Positions 45,544-54,832 of a stretch of DNA of 64,000 nucleotides are shown piece by piece. The stretch's first letter is position 1. Every line of letters begins with the position of its first letter. The translations under genes were made by a program, and so were the position numbers. Origin of the DNA: Paenibacillus polymyxa (GTDB lineage: Bacteria > Bacillota > Bacilli > Paenibacillales > Paenibacillaceae). The stretch is from NCBI RefSeq assembly GCF_018614975.1, contig NZ_JAGGNR010000003.1:108800-172799 (forward strand), given 5' to 3'. The notes under the pieces are model-generated. The model was not told the DNA's origin, ran no database searches, and was given only the letters and a program-made list of their open reading frames with translations.

Positions 45544-47952
45544 CTAAGATACGCCCTTCATCCGGGATATCATCCATTGTGTCAGTTGCGGTGTGGCTGC
45601 ATCCAGCATCAGCTGTTCTATCTCGGCCATATTTTCGAGCGCCTGATAGTGACGTGAAGCGGTTAGTTCACGCTTAGGCGGGTTATCCACAAACGCAATT
45701 TTTCCGTTATCACGGGTAATGAAGGACAACTCTTCGAATACATCCAACATCATCGTAATCATGCGCGGCGAACAACCACACTGACGACTGAGCACAGGAG
45801 TAATCTCTTGTTCCTCCACGGGTTCAGCTTTCCATTTCAACACCTGCATATAAATACGCTTAAAGAGTTCTCTGGAAGGCATCTGAAGGCGATCTCGGCG
45901 GTTGCCTGATCCGTGCAGAAGGATGATATTCTCTGCTCCACTGAACAAAGCCAGCATGGCATCAAGTTGTTCCGGGGTTTCCGGCGTATCAAACACAAAT
46001 AACGTCCGGACTTGTTCCTGTCCATAGTGCTGCGCAGCAGCATTACACGGAAATAACCCGACCTTTCTATCATATACCCAAAGGCAAGGTTCATACAATG
46101 AATTTCCCTCGGAAACATTGGTTTCTTTCCGAACAATAGCACCTATAGAACCTGATTTGTATCGCAGATGCACCTCAAGTGAGCTCAAGAACTGTTTCAT
46201 CGCATTTAATGGCTCGGCATTACCGCGCATATCAAACACTTGAACCTGAGGAACATGAATGTCCTGAAGCATCAGTTGAGGTTTTCTCATCCCATTCCAC
46301 TCATTGATGGACAGTTCTCCCATCACATCAATTACGGTACCTGGGAGAATGAACTCTGCTAACGCTCCTTTGCCAAAAGCAACTGTCTCCAGCTGCTGAC
46401 CATCCTGTTCAAGTACCAGTTTCAGATGGCGTTTCTCTCGTCCCATCGTTCTGGTTTCTTTTACAGTCACACTTCTAAATACAAAGCGTGGCGAAGGATT
46501 GCTCATCCCGAAAGGTTGCAATCTGTCGATCTCCTGGATCACTTTCAGCGGAACATCACTGATTCTGCATTCGTCATCCGCAAGACGCTGAGGTACAAAA
46601 TCCTCTTCGGTCAACACAGTTGCAGCAAACTCATTCAAGCCCGCCTCAAGTTCTTCCAGCTGATCCCGATGCAGGGTCATACCTGCTGCAGCCGGATGTC
46701 CCCCGTAATGGTCCATGGTGTGTTTATTGACTGTGAGCGCCTGATAGATATCCAAGCCCTCAATGGAGCGCGCAGAGCCCTTGCAGACACCGGTCTCTGG
46801 ATCGATCCCAAGGATAAGTGTAGGTCGGTAATAACGCTCCAGCAATTTGGAAGCTACAATACCAACCACTCCGACGTTCCAGCCCTCCCCAGCCAATACG
46901 ATTACATCTGGAACGGATCCTGAACGAAGCTGTATCTTTTGTTCCAACTGTGCCGTTGCTTCTTGTAATATGCCTTCTACGACTTGCTGCCGCTCCCGAT
47001 TCAATAGATCAAGCTGGCCCGCAAGCGTATGAGCTTCATCCAGATTCCCGGTGGTGAGAAGCGATACCGCTCTCCCGGCATGATCCAAACGTCCACTGGC
47101 ATTAATACGAGGTGCCATGGCAAAGGCAATATTAATCGAAGTCACCTGACTCTGATCCACACCGCTGATTTCCAGCAATGCACTTACACCGGGAAGACGT
47201 GAACCACGCATGGATTCTATACCATAACTCACAATAACCCGGTTCTCCCCTTCCAGAGGCATCAGATCGGCAACTGTACCGATGGCGGCTATCTCCATCC
47301 ATTCACCCGGTACCTCCCCGATTAATGCCTGAGCCAGCTTCAAGGCAACACCTGCACCAGCCAGTCCCTTAAAAGGATAAGGGCATCCCGGAAGTTTGGG
47401 GTTAATGAGCGTATAGGCTTCAGGCAAAATTTCAGGCGGCTCATGGTGGTCTGTCACAATGACTTCAATTCCGAGTGTTGCAGCATAAGCAATCTGTTCT
47501 ACGGCACTGATGCCTGTATCTACAGTGATGATCAGGGTAACGCCTTGTTGATGCGCCCAATCGAGCGCATGGTTGTGCAATCCATACCCTTCATTCGAGC
47601 GATGAGGGATATATATATCGTACGAAGCCCCAAGATGACGCATCAAATGGATCATGAGCGATGTGCTGGATACGCCATCGGCGTCATAATCCCCGTAGAT
47701 CAAAATATGTTCTTCCCGCTCCAATGCCAGCTTGATTCGTGGCACAGCTTCATTCATGCCGAGTAACAAATAGGGATCATGCATCTGATTCAGGTCAGGA
47801 TGCAAAAAACGTTCGGCCTCCTTCTCATTGTGCACTCCTCGACTCACAAGCAAACGTCCAACAAGAGGTGAAACGGAAAGCGCCTGCGAGAGTCCCGCAG
47901 CCGCCTCCAAATCGATATTCGGTGTATTCCACCGGTATTGCGAATAAAGCAA
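45544..47952 (-). CDS. recJ: Single-stranded-DNA-specific exonuclease RecJ
   Basis: A DHH-superfamily 5'-3' exonuclease used in recombination and mismatch repair. It carries motif I (IYGDYDADGVSSTSLM), the DHH motif in VTDHHEPPEILPEA, the GLAGAGVALKLAQ region and DHYGGHPAAAGMTL of the DHHA1 domain. An OB-fold follows. The C-terminal ~230 residues are an extra domain found in Bacillales RecJ. The start is TTG 47952, eight bases after AGGAG. At 802 residues it matches long Firmicutes RecJ. Confidence 0.94.
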   Translation of the reverse strand: MLYSQYRWNTPNIDLEAAAGLSQALSVSPLVGRLLVSRGVHNEKEAERFLHPDLNQMHDPYLLLGMNEAVPRIKLALEREEHILIYGDYDADGVSSTSLMIHLMRHLGASYDIYIPHRSNEGYGLHNHALDWAHQQGVTLIITVDTGISAVEQIAYAATLGIEVIVTDHHEPPEILPEAYTLINPKLPGCPYPFKGLAGAGVALKLAQALIGEVPGEWMEIAAIGTVADLMPLEGENRVIVSYGIESMRGSRLPGVSALLEISGVDQSQVTSINIAFAMAPRINASGRLDHAGRAVSLLTTGNLDEAHTLAGQLDLLNRERQQVVEGILQEATAQLEQKIQLRSGSVPDVIVLAGEGWNVGVVGIVASKLLERYYRPTLILGIDPETGVCKGSARSIEGLDIYQALTVNKHTMDHYGGHPAAAGMTLHRDQLEELEAGLNEFAATVLTEEDFVPQRLADDECRISDVPLKVIQEIDRLQPFGMSNPSPRFVFRSVTVKETRTMGREKRHLKLVLEQDGQQLETVAFGKGALAEFILPGTVIDVMGELSINEWNGMRKPQLMLQDIHVPQVQVFDMRGNAEPLNAMKQFLSSLEVHLRYKSGSIGAIVRKETNVSEGNSLYEPCLWVYDRKVGLFPCNAAAQHYGQEQVRTLFVFDTPETPEQLDAMLALFSGAENIILLHGSGNRRDRLQMPSRELFKRIYMQVLKWKAEPVEEQEITPVLSRQCGCSPRMITMMLDVFEELSFITRDNGKIAFVDNPPKRELTASRHYQALENMAEIEQLMLDAATPQLTQWMISRMKGVS

Positions 47953-47992
47953 TGATAACGCTCCTTTCCTGATCTACTGGACCCGCGCTTCA

Positions 47993-48952
47993 CTACTGAA
48001 TTAATGTCGCTTCGTGATCGGGCAGTTCATGATTGGATTTATAGGGATAGCCTGGATCATATGGTATCGCTTGAATCTGTACTTCTTTCACATGACTAAA
48101 ACGGGTTAGCAGTAGTGTCTTGGCCCGATTTGCAATCTCCTGTGCTTCCAGTATCGAGATTCTTGGATTCACACTAATGACCAGCTCAATCGTAACGTCA
48201 TGTTCCTGTTCACGTGCAACCAAATGCTCAATGGTAATGATGCCATATACCCGCTGTACGGTCTCTTTGAAATCTGACGCTTCTTCCTGCTCCAGTTCCT
48301 GAACAAGTGAACCATAGACTGTGTCCACAATCATTCGGTAACCCTTGTGAAGCACAAAACAGGAAGCAATCAACGCAGCCGTGGGGTCCAGATAGAGCAG
48401 CATGCTCAAACCCGTCTCTTCACCAGCCATCGATCCTATAATGCCGATTAACACGGTGAGCGAGCAATAGAGTGCACGGCGATGTTGCTGTGCATAGGAT
48501 AGCGCCTGAGACTGATTTCGTTTACGGAAATATCTGTACTGAAATTGAAAAATCGCTTCTTTCACAGCCAGAGCTGCAACAGCTACCAAAAGTACCGACT
48601 TGCCGGGTGCTTCCGGTTCACTTCCGGAGAGACTGCCCAATGCGGAGATGGCAAGCTGTAATCCACCCATGAGGATCAGCACAGATAACAATACTGAGAT
48701 TCCGGGTCTAGCAACACGTGAATGTTCTTTAAACCGTTCCCTGCGAGCCTTGCTCTTATCGCGTACAGACTTGGAGGGAAAGAGACCAGCCAGAGCAGAA
48801 CCAGCTTCAGAAGCAGAATACAAGCCGTCAGCGAGCAATGATTTGCTGTTTGCCATATAACCGACTCCCGCTTTGATCACCGCAAGTCCCATATTACCAG
48901 CAATACCGCTCCATGTGGCAGCCTGAGCAGATGGGATATGTTCTCTGGTCAT
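47993..48952 (-). CDS. Cation diffusion facilitator family protein with altered metal site
   Basis: A CDF-fold membrane protein of 319 residues. Six helices are apparent, followed by a cytoplasmic ferredoxin-like domain (about 220-300). In family members the transport site uses Asp/His and Asp on helix 2 and His and Asp on helix 5. Here the corresponding residues read Tyr45 and Glu49 (ADGLYSASE), His157 and Leu161 (QQHRRAL), so two or three of four ligands differ. The basic loop after helix 2 (KSVRDKSKARRERF) replaces the usual FGHGK-E segment. It may carry another ion or act as a non-transporting relative. It lies between secF and recJ; ATG follows GGGGGA. Confidence 0.82.
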   Translation of the reverse strand: MTREHIPSAQAATWSGIAGNMGLAVIKAGVGYMANSKSLLADGLYSASEAGSALAGLFPSKSVRDKSKARRERFKEHSRVARPGISVLLSVLILMGGLQLAISALGSLSGSEPEAPGKSVLLVAVAALAVKEAIFQFQYRYFRKRNQSQALSYAQQHRRALYCSLTVLIGIIGSMAGEETGLSMLLYLDPTAALIASCFVLHKGYRMIVDTVYGSLVQELEQEEASDFKETVQRVYGIITIEHLVAREQEHDVTIELVISVNPRISILEAQEIANRAKTLLLTRFSHVKEVQIQAIPYDPGYPYKSNHELPDHEATLIQ

Positions 48953-49025
48953 GAATATTCCCCCTTAATTCTGTACATAAAGTTGCAAAACCGCGCCTGG
49001 CAGACGCGGCTTCACAATAAGATGT

Positions 49026-49934
49026 TTAGTTAGATTCTTTAGCTACTGTTTTTGGCTTATCCACTTGTTTACCTTTGAGCGTGAACCATAATGGAGCGGC
49101 GATATAGATTGAAGAATAGGCACCAAAGAATGTTCCGATCACCATCGCCAGAGAGAACATACGAATAGACTCTCCGCCAAAAATAAACAAACAGAGTGAA
49201 GCAACAAATACAGTAAATGTTGTATTCAGCGAGCGCGTCATCGTTTGGGCTAAACTCCGGTTGACCACTTCACGCAGATCAGCTTTCGTTGATTTTTTGG
49301 CGAAACGCAGATTCTCCCGAATCCGGTCAAAGATAACGATGGTATCGTTGATCGAGAATCCGACAATGGTTAGTACCGCCGTAATAAAGGTCAGATTCAC
49401 TTCAAGACGGAATATAGAAAATACACTTATAACTACGAAGGCATCATGGAATATGGAAACAACCGCTGCCAAAGCGAATCGCCATTCGAACCGGATCGCA
49501 ACATAGATCATGATCCCGATACTGGCAACCAGTACCGCATAGATCGCATTACGCTCTAGCTCTTTGGCCATCTCTGGATCAACGGTATTCACTTCATAGG
49601 AAGCCGTTGCATCCAGTTTGGTAAATTCTTGCTTGAATTTGCTTTCTTGGTTTTCATCCAATACGTTCGAGAATCGAACATTAACCCGATCAGATCCAGT
49701 CGTGATCTGGACTTCCTTTGTGTCAACACCCAGTTCATTCACGATTGGATTGATTTGCTCCGCTGTGATGGTTTTGGATACGGTGATATCCACATTTGAT
49801 CCTGAACGGAAATCAACGGCGTAGTTCAATCCAAGTGAGAGCAAACTGATAATCCCTACTACAGTCAAAATGATCGAGAATGTATAGGCAATTTTACTTC
49901 CTTTAATATAATCAAAATTCCAATTAAAGCGCAC
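49026..49934 (-). CDS. secF: Protein translocase subunit SecF
   Basis: This RND-family membrane protein assists SecYEG-dependent export with SecD. Six membrane helices and a periplasmic P1-type domain are seen. The LNYAVDFRSGSNVDI stretch after helix 1 and the SINDTIVIFDRIRENL and NRSLAQTMTRSLNTTFT motifs are diagnostic. Start: GTG 49934 lies nine bases after AGGAGA; another GTG at 49943 touches that site. The 5' end overlaps secD by about 11 bases. Separate secD and secF differ from the fused B. subtilis SecDF. Confidence 0.93.
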   Translation of the reverse strand: MRFNWNFDYIKGSKIAYTFSIILTVVGIISLLSLGLNYAVDFRSGSNVDITVSKTITAEQINPIVNELGVDTKEVQITTGSDRVNVRFSNVLDENQESKFKQEFTKLDATASYEVNTVDPEMAKELERNAIYAVLVASIGIMIYVAIRFEWRFALAAVVSIFHDAFVVISVFSIFRLEVNLTFITAVLTIVGFSINDTIVIFDRIRENLRFAKKSTKADLREVVNRSLAQTMTRSLNTTFTVFVASLCLFIFGGESIRMFSLAMVIGTFFGAYSSIYIAAPLWFTLKGKQVDKPKTVAKESN

Positions 49935-51174
49935 GAATTTCACTCTCCTTCACTCCGAAGTACTTAGGCTTCTTCAACACGTTAGCCCGTACGAGCAGGG
50001 TCAACAGGAAGCGGGAGAAGAAAATATTCGTGATAATACTGGTGACAATGTCAAAGATCAGCACGAGTGCAAAACCTTTAACCGCACCTGTTCCCAAGAA
50101 GAACATCACCGAAGCAGCAATAATGGTCGTAACATTGGAATCAATGATCGTACGGAAGGAATGTTTACCACCCGCTTTAACTGATGACAAGATCGACTTA
50201 CCACTACGCATCTCTTCCTTAATCCGTTCGTACGTGATGATATTGGCATCCACCGCCATCCCTATACCCAGGATAAACGCCGCAATCCCTGGAAGGGTAA
50301 GCACGAATTCTCCTAAATAGAAGATTGCAAGTACCAGCCACGTATGTGTAATCAAGGCAAAACTCGCAATAATACCAGGAATGCGATAAAGCCCAATCAT
50401 GAACACTAGAATAATAACGGAACCAATCAATCCCGCTTTAATGGTCTGATCCAGAGAAAGCTTACCAAGTGTTGCACCAACACTTTGTGAATACTTCTCT
50501 GTAAGTTTCAGTGGCAATGCACCCAGGTTAATGGTGTCACGAAGCTGGTTTGCTTCGTCACGTGTGTAAGCACCCGAAATCTGAGCGGAGCCATCTGTCA
50601 ACTGTTGTCTAACGGTTGGAGCAGAGAGCAGCTCATCGTCCAAATAAATGGCAAGAGGTTGTCCGATCAAACGTTTGGTAATCTCGGAAAATTTGGCTTT
50701 GTCTTTCACTTGAATGTCAATCATAGGCTCATTCAATTGAGTGAACACAACTTTGGCTGCATTCTCAACAAATTCATTTCCGCGAAGCTCAATTTTGGTG
50801 TATTCGCCTTCCTTGTCGTTCTCAGCTTTACTACGGAAGGTCAAAACAGCCGGTTCCTTCATTTTGGCTCTAACTTCAGCCTCATCCGTAACCCCTGCCA
50901 ACTTCAATCGAATCCGGTTGCTTCCTTCAGTGGTTACCTCCGGTTCGCTTGTTCCGAGCGCATTGGCGCGGCTTTCAAGACTTTTGGCCGTTTGCACCAA
51001 AGATTCTTTGGTGACTTGTTGACCTGCTTCGAGCGGCTCTGCTTCATATAAGATCTCGTAGCCTCCCTTTAAATCAAGGCCCAAGCGTATATTTTTGAGC
51101 AGTTCCGGGCTTGTTCCCACCATTACCCCTGTGGTGACAAGCACGACCAGAATGAAACTGATAATTCTTTTCAT
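49924..51174 (-). CDS. secD: Protein translocase subunit SecD
   Basis: This is the partner of SecF in proton-driven protein export. Helix 1 is followed by LGLDLKGGYEILYEAE, the SecD hallmark, and a large periplasmic domain (about 60-240). Helices 2-6 come next with AAFILGIGMAVDANIITYERIKEEM and GSVIILVFMIGLYRIPGI. The start is put at ATG 51174 (MKRIISFILVVLV), with an AGGA-type site upstream; the open frame continues 25 codons further but has no site. The reduced 416 residues are normal for Gram-positive SecD, which has a shorter P1 domain than E. coli. It heads the secD-secF-CDF-recJ-apt unit. Confidence 0.93.
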   Translation of the reverse strand: MKRIISFILVVLVTTGVMVGTSPELLKNIRLGLDLKGGYEILYEAEPLEAGQQVTKESLVQTAKSLESRANALGTSEPEVTTEGSNRIRLKLAGVTDEAEVRAKMKEPAVLTFRSKAENDKEGEYTKIELRGNEFVENAAKVVFTQLNEPMIDIQVKDKAKFSEITKRLIGQPLAIYLDDELLSAPTVRQQLTDGSAQISGAYTRDEANQLRDTINLGALPLKLTEKYSQSVGATLGKLSLDQTIKAGLIGSVIILVFMIGLYRIPGIIASFALITHTWLVLAIFYLGEFVLTLPGIAAFILGIGMAVDANIITYERIKEEMRSGKSILSSVKAGGKHSFRTIIDSNVTTIIAASVMFFLGTGAVKGFALVLIFDIVTSIITNIFFSRFLLTLLVRANVLKKPKYFGVKESEIRAL

Positions 51175-51247
51175 GCCGTTCCTAGATCCCCCTTCGTTCT
51201 CAATATTCCTATTATAGCGATGCCGTAAAAAGCAGTCAATTTTCAAC

Positions 51248-51281
51248 AAAAAAGATCCCTTTCGTCTAGAAAGAGGACCCC
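51248..51281 (-). terminator. Terminator overlapping the 3' end of comN
   Basis: On the minus strand GGTCC(T)CTTTC pairs with GAAAGGGATC around TAGAC, then six T residues (one bulged T, one G-U). The comN stop codon TAG (51268-51266) forms part of the loop. Confidence 0.65.
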
Positions 51282-51514
51282 CGGTATGCAGACACGGTCA
51301 TAAAGTTCATAAAGCTTGTTGCTTTCAGTGACAAAATGTCGTTCACCAGCTGGTGAAGCGGTGGAATGCCCTGTTTTTCATATTTATGACTGACGCAATT
51401 CCAGACATCTTTGCTGGTGACATGTTCGTAACCGACAAGCCTTAATTCCTCCGCCTTGCTACGGCAGAGCATCTCTATTGACTGTTCCAACTCCACATCA
51501 TTCATTTCTTCCAA
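51266..51514 (-). CDS. comN: Post-transcriptional regulator ComN
   Basis: This 82-residue protein belongs to the ComN (YrzD) family, which in B. subtilis controls comE operon mRNA and sits at cell poles with DivIVA. Two helices carry the family pattern: EMLCRSKAEELRLVGYEHVT and SKDVWNCVSHKYEKQG. The C-terminal helix LHQLVNDILSLKATSFMNF also matches. The start is TTG 51514 with GGGAGG seven bases upstream. Its coding end overlaps its terminator. It lies between secD and divergent spoVB, the usual Bacillales order. Confidence 0.85.
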   Translation of the reverse strand: MEEMNDVELEQSIEMLCRSKAEELRLVGYEHVTSKDVWNCVSHKYEKQGIPPLHQLVNDILSLKATSFMNFMTVSAYRGSSF

Positions 51515-51732
51515 CGGGGAGCCTCCCTTCGTACATCCAAGCCTTTATGCGGCATCAATATTACATGATTCGACTTCGCCTGATCATATTCCTTCTTGCT
51601 GATTATGGTTCTTTTTGTTAATCGTGTCCAAGTTGTCATGAGAAGATAAAGGACTGGCATAGGATGAAGAACAACGGCTTTGTCCCGTTTATGTTGATAA
51701 CCTGTACTTTCAACCGGGAAAGAGGGGTAGTC

Positions 51733-53367
51733 TTGAAGAAACAGACATTTATCCAGGGGGCCATGATCCTGCTCGCGGCAGGCATAATTAATCGAATACT
51801 TGGTTTCATTCCGCGCATTGCGCTGCCACGTGTCATTGGTGCAGAAGGTGTTGGCATCTACCAATTGAGCTATCCCTTTTTTATCGTACTGGTGACATTA
51901 ATTACGGGTGGTATTCCGCTCGCCGTAGCCAAGCTCGTAGCCGAAGCTGATACCGGTGCCAATCGTTATTCCCCCCAGCGAATCCTGCAAGTAAGCTTAA
52001 GCTTTACGTTGACCCTGGGTGTTGTATTCATGTTTTTGTGCATCCTATTTGCACCCTGGGTTACCAAGTACGTGCTCACAGATGAGCGGGTGTACCATAC
52101 GTTCGTTAGTATGAGCCCCATGATTGCCATTATCGCCGTATCTGCTGTCTACAGAGGGTATTTCCAAGGTAAGCAAAACATGATGCCTACTGCCATTTCA
52201 TCCATTGTTGAAACCATCATTCGTATCGTCTGTGTCATTTGGTTTGCCTGGCTTCTCCTTCCCCACGGTATTGCACAAGCTGCGGCTGGTGCCATGCTGG
52301 GCGCACTCGTTGGAGAATTCGGCGGTATGCTTGTACTCTTGTGGAAGTATAACAGCCAGAAGAAAGAGTTACCGCTCGCTAATCAACAGAACATGTCCAA
52401 TCTCACAACCAAACCTTCATCCAAGCCTTTAAATCCAATGCCCTCAGTTCTGAAAGAGACGGGTACTCCACAGCCCGGATTAATCCGGCGTTTGCTTGCA
52501 ATCTCTATTCCTGTTACAGCAGGACGATTGGTTGGCTCCTTATCCTATCTGGCCGAAACTATTGTTACTGCCCAGAGTCTGGCTCTGGCAGGCATATCCA
52601 AAGGGCTCGCTACAGCACAATATGGTGCATTACAAGGTATGATTATTCCTCTGCTGCTGCTGCCGGGGGCACTAACCTCATCGCTCGCGACATCACTTGT
52701 TCCTTCACTGTCTGAAGCTTCTGCTCAAGGAGATCGGGCACTGATTCACAAAAGAATGCATCAGGCATTACGCTTGGCACTTGTGACGGGTGCTCCGTTT
52801 TCTGTGTTTATGTATGTGCTTGCCGAACCGATGTGCCTTGTTCTGTATAATGATGCATCGATCGGAAGCATGCTGAAACTAATGGCTCCTTTTGCTTTGT
52901 TCATTTATATTCAAGCTCCTCTTCAAGCTGCCTTGCAAGCCCTCGACCGTCCGGGTAAAGCATTGCTAAATACGTTCATCGGTGCTGTTATCAAGATCAC
53001 GTTGATTTTAACACTTGCTTCCCGGCCTGAATATGGCATCTTCGGTGCAGTCATCGCCATCTGTGTGAATTCTACGGTAGTTACCCTGTTACATGCCCAA
53101 AGCGTACGTAGCCTGCTACAGTTCCGCTTCAAAATTATGGATTGGATCAAAACGGGGGCAGGAATGTTTATCATGGGAGCAGCGACCCTAATCGTATACG
53201 AAGAGACTGCCATGATATTGCCTTTTTGGGTCAGGATGCTTCTCGCTCCTTTTGTCGGGCTTATCGTGTATTTCATCGTCATGGGCTGGACCAAAATGAT
53301 TGACTTTCATGATCTGTCCCGTGCTCCTTTGATTGGTTCATGGTTCAAGCGCCGATCAGGCAAATGA
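51733..53367 (+). CDS. spoVB: Stage V sporulation protein B (MATE-like flippase)
   Basis: A polysaccharide-synthase/MVF-type membrane protein of the SpoVB/YkvU group, needed for spore cortex assembly; a lipid II flippase role has been proposed. About 14 membrane helices start at FIQGAMILLAAGIINRILGF. A hydrophilic loop (about residues 215-255) lies near the middle, ahead of PVTAGRLVGSLSYLAETIV. Start: TTG 51733, five bases after GAGGGG (51722-51727). A longer open frame begins at ATG 51664 but has no site, and shows no family match upstream. At 544 residues the length is typical. It ends three bases before the convergent DUF421 gene. Confidence 0.93.
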   Translation: MKKQTFIQGAMILLAAGIINRILGFIPRIALPRVIGAEGVGIYQLSYPFFIVLVTLITGGIPLAVAKLVAEADTGANRYSPQRILQVSLSFTLTLGVVFMFLCILFAPWVTKYVLTDERVYHTFVSMSPMIAIIAVSAVYRGYFQGKQNMMPTAISSIVETIIRIVCVIWFAWLLLPHGIAQAAAGAMLGALVGEFGGMLVLLWKYNSQKKELPLANQQNMSNLTTKPSSKPLNPMPSVLKETGTPQPGLIRRLLAISIPVTAGRLVGSLSYLAETIVTAQSLALAGISKGLATAQYGALQGMIIPLLLLPGALTSSLATSLVPSLSEASAQGDRALIHKRMHQALRLALVTGAPFSVFMYVLAEPMCLVLYNDASIGSMLKLMAPFALFIYIQAPLQAALQALDRPGKALLNTFIGAVIKITLILTLASRPEYGIFGAVIAICVNSTVVTLLHAQSVRSLLQFRFKIMDWIKTGAGMFIMGAATLIVYEETAMILPFWVRMLLAPFVGLIVYFIVMGWTKMIDFHDLSRAPLIGSWFKRRSGK

Positions 53368-53370
53368 TAT

Positions 53371-54129
53371 TCATTTTTTATCATCTTTTGGACTTACATA
53401 CACTTTGCCATTATGGTCGATGGAGCATATAAATACATCTTTGAACTCCTGAATTCCATTATGCTGAATCTGATTTTTCAGCCAAAATCTCGTTTTCTGG
53501 ATGATCTCCAGATTCTGATCCTGGACCCTGCCGTCCATAATTAAGGGTAGTGGCAGACCTTCATATTTGATATTTGGAAATCCGTCAATCTGATTTTTTC
53601 CTGTTTTGGATTTACTGGAAGAAGACTCTTCTGAGTCAGAACTGGAAGAATTGCTGTCGTTAGAAGCATTCTCATCCTTGGGAAAAACGGTAAGTTTGCC
53701 TGTGGTCTCCAAAATAGCAAAATCAACCTCACCGATACTGTCTACATTTTGTTCACGGAGTTGTTGTAATAGATCATCCAGGTTATATCTTTGCTTCCGC
53801 ATTTCATTCCGGTGAAGGACGCCTTTGGAGATCAAAACAGTAGGTTTGCCATCAATCATCAGGCGAAGACGCCGACTTTTAAGACCAATAAAGGCCATCC
53901 CAATCTGTACTATGATGAGAGTCAACATGGGCACAATGCCATGATACAGGGGTTTATCTATATCTGCAATGACAAAGGCAGCCATCTCTGCGAGCATAAT
54001 TGACACGACCAGATCAAACATGGATAGCTTACCGATCTCACGTTTACCCATAACTCTCATTGCACAGTACACCAGAAAGTACATGAGAATGGTTCGAAAG
54101 ATATGTGATCCGACATCTGGGAAGTTCAC
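53371..54129 (-). CDS. DUF421 family membrane protein (YrbG-like)
   Basis: A 252-residue protein with two or three N-terminal membrane helices (about 8-80) and a cytoplasmic DUF421 domain. MRVMGKREIGKLSMFDLVVSI is the family signature, and GVLHRNEMRKQRYNLDDLLQ starts the soluble domain. DUF421 proteins are common in Bacillales sporulation or stress regulons; biochemistry is not established. Between about residues 155 and 185 lies an unusual serine/aspartate/glutamate-rich insertion (NASNDSNSSSSDSEESSSSK). The N-terminal ATG has no strong site nearby but fits the signature. It ends three bases from spoVB. Confidence 0.88.
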   Translation of the reverse strand: MNFPDVGSHIFRTILMYFLVYCAMRVMGKREIGKLSMFDLVVSIMLAEMAAFVIADIDKPLYHGIVPMLTLIIVQIGMAFIGLKSRRLRLMIDGKPTVLISKGVLHRNEMRKQRYNLDDLLQQLREQNVDSIGEVDFAILETTGKLTVFPKDENASNDSNSSSSDSEESSSSKSKTGKNQIDGFPNIKYEGLPLPLIMDGRVQDQNLEIIQKTRFWLKNQIQHNGIQEFKDVFICSIDHNGKVYVSPKDDKK

Positions 54130-54312
54130 AACAGGGGTCCTCCTTCGAAACTGAGTTTTTAACAGTTTGCTGGGTAGTGCAATCCCTATTTTGACCTGAA
54201 CCTTACATGCTCATGCAGAAATAATCCGTTCATTTAATGGAAAACAGTTCATAAGTCCGAAGGCTTGACCATACACTGTATTAACTTATAACTTGTACAA
54301 GGGGGTTGCTTC

Positions 54313-54705
54313 ATGCAATTGATCCGCCGCTTGGTTTCGTTTCGAGTGTCCAATCCGATTCTGTCAGGCCTCTGTCAGGCTTTTGTATGGATGTTTATCG
54401 GGGCATTAATTCTCTCCTTGTTTCTCTGGATGAGCGGAATGCGGGAACAGGACCTCTCGCTCTATACCTATGTTGTTCATGGCTTGTCGTTATTGGTTGG
54501 TGGTTTTGTCGCAGGCAAACGCTCTGGTGAAAAAGGATGGTACTACGGAGGGATTACCGGAATTGTATATGGGCTCCTTGTGCTGTTGATTGGATTTCTC
54601 GCGCTGGATGCTTCGTTTAATTGGAAGGATAGTTTACAACTGCTTAGCGCGTTCTTCATTTCAGCTCTCGGTGGCATGTTCGGTGTGAATACGCACCGCT
54701 CCTAG
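54313..54705 (+). CDS. TIGR04086 family membrane protein (YrzE-like)
   Basis: A 130-residue protein with four predicted helices, of the TIGR04086/YrzE group found across spore-forming Firmicutes. The pattern GLCQAFVWMFIGALILSLF, then VHGLSLLVGGFVAGKRSGEKGWYYGG (broken by a short loop) and GALGGMFGVN-type closing helix SALGGMFGVNTHRS is seen. Function is unknown. ATG 54313 follows AAGGGGG. In B. subtilis yrzE lies next to yajC (yrbF), as here, although the two are convergent in this window. Confidence 0.82.
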   Translation: MQLIRRLVSFRVSNPILSGLCQAFVWMFIGALILSLFLWMSGMREQDLSLYTYVVHGLSLLVGGFVAGKRSGEKGWYYGGITGIVYGLLVLLIGFLALDASFNWKDSLQLLSAFFISALGGMFGVNTHRS

Positions 54706-54741
54706 CTGACTGGTAAAGAACATCGACCTTCCCCCGTAAAA

Positions 54742-54782
54742 CAAAAAAAGAGAACCGGGTCTCCAAGGAGATCCGGTTCTCT
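54742..54782 (-). terminator. Terminator of the ruvC-to-yajC unit
   Basis: AGAGAACCGGGTCTCC (54749-54764) pairs with GGAGATCCGGTTCTCT (54767-54782) with one mismatch-like G/T step, followed on the minus strand by a seven-base T-run. It lies about 50 bases after yajC. Confidence 0.88.
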
Positions 54783-54832
54783 ACTAGGGAATACGCCACA
54801 AAACGCACCCTCGTTATTCTATGTTACAGTAA

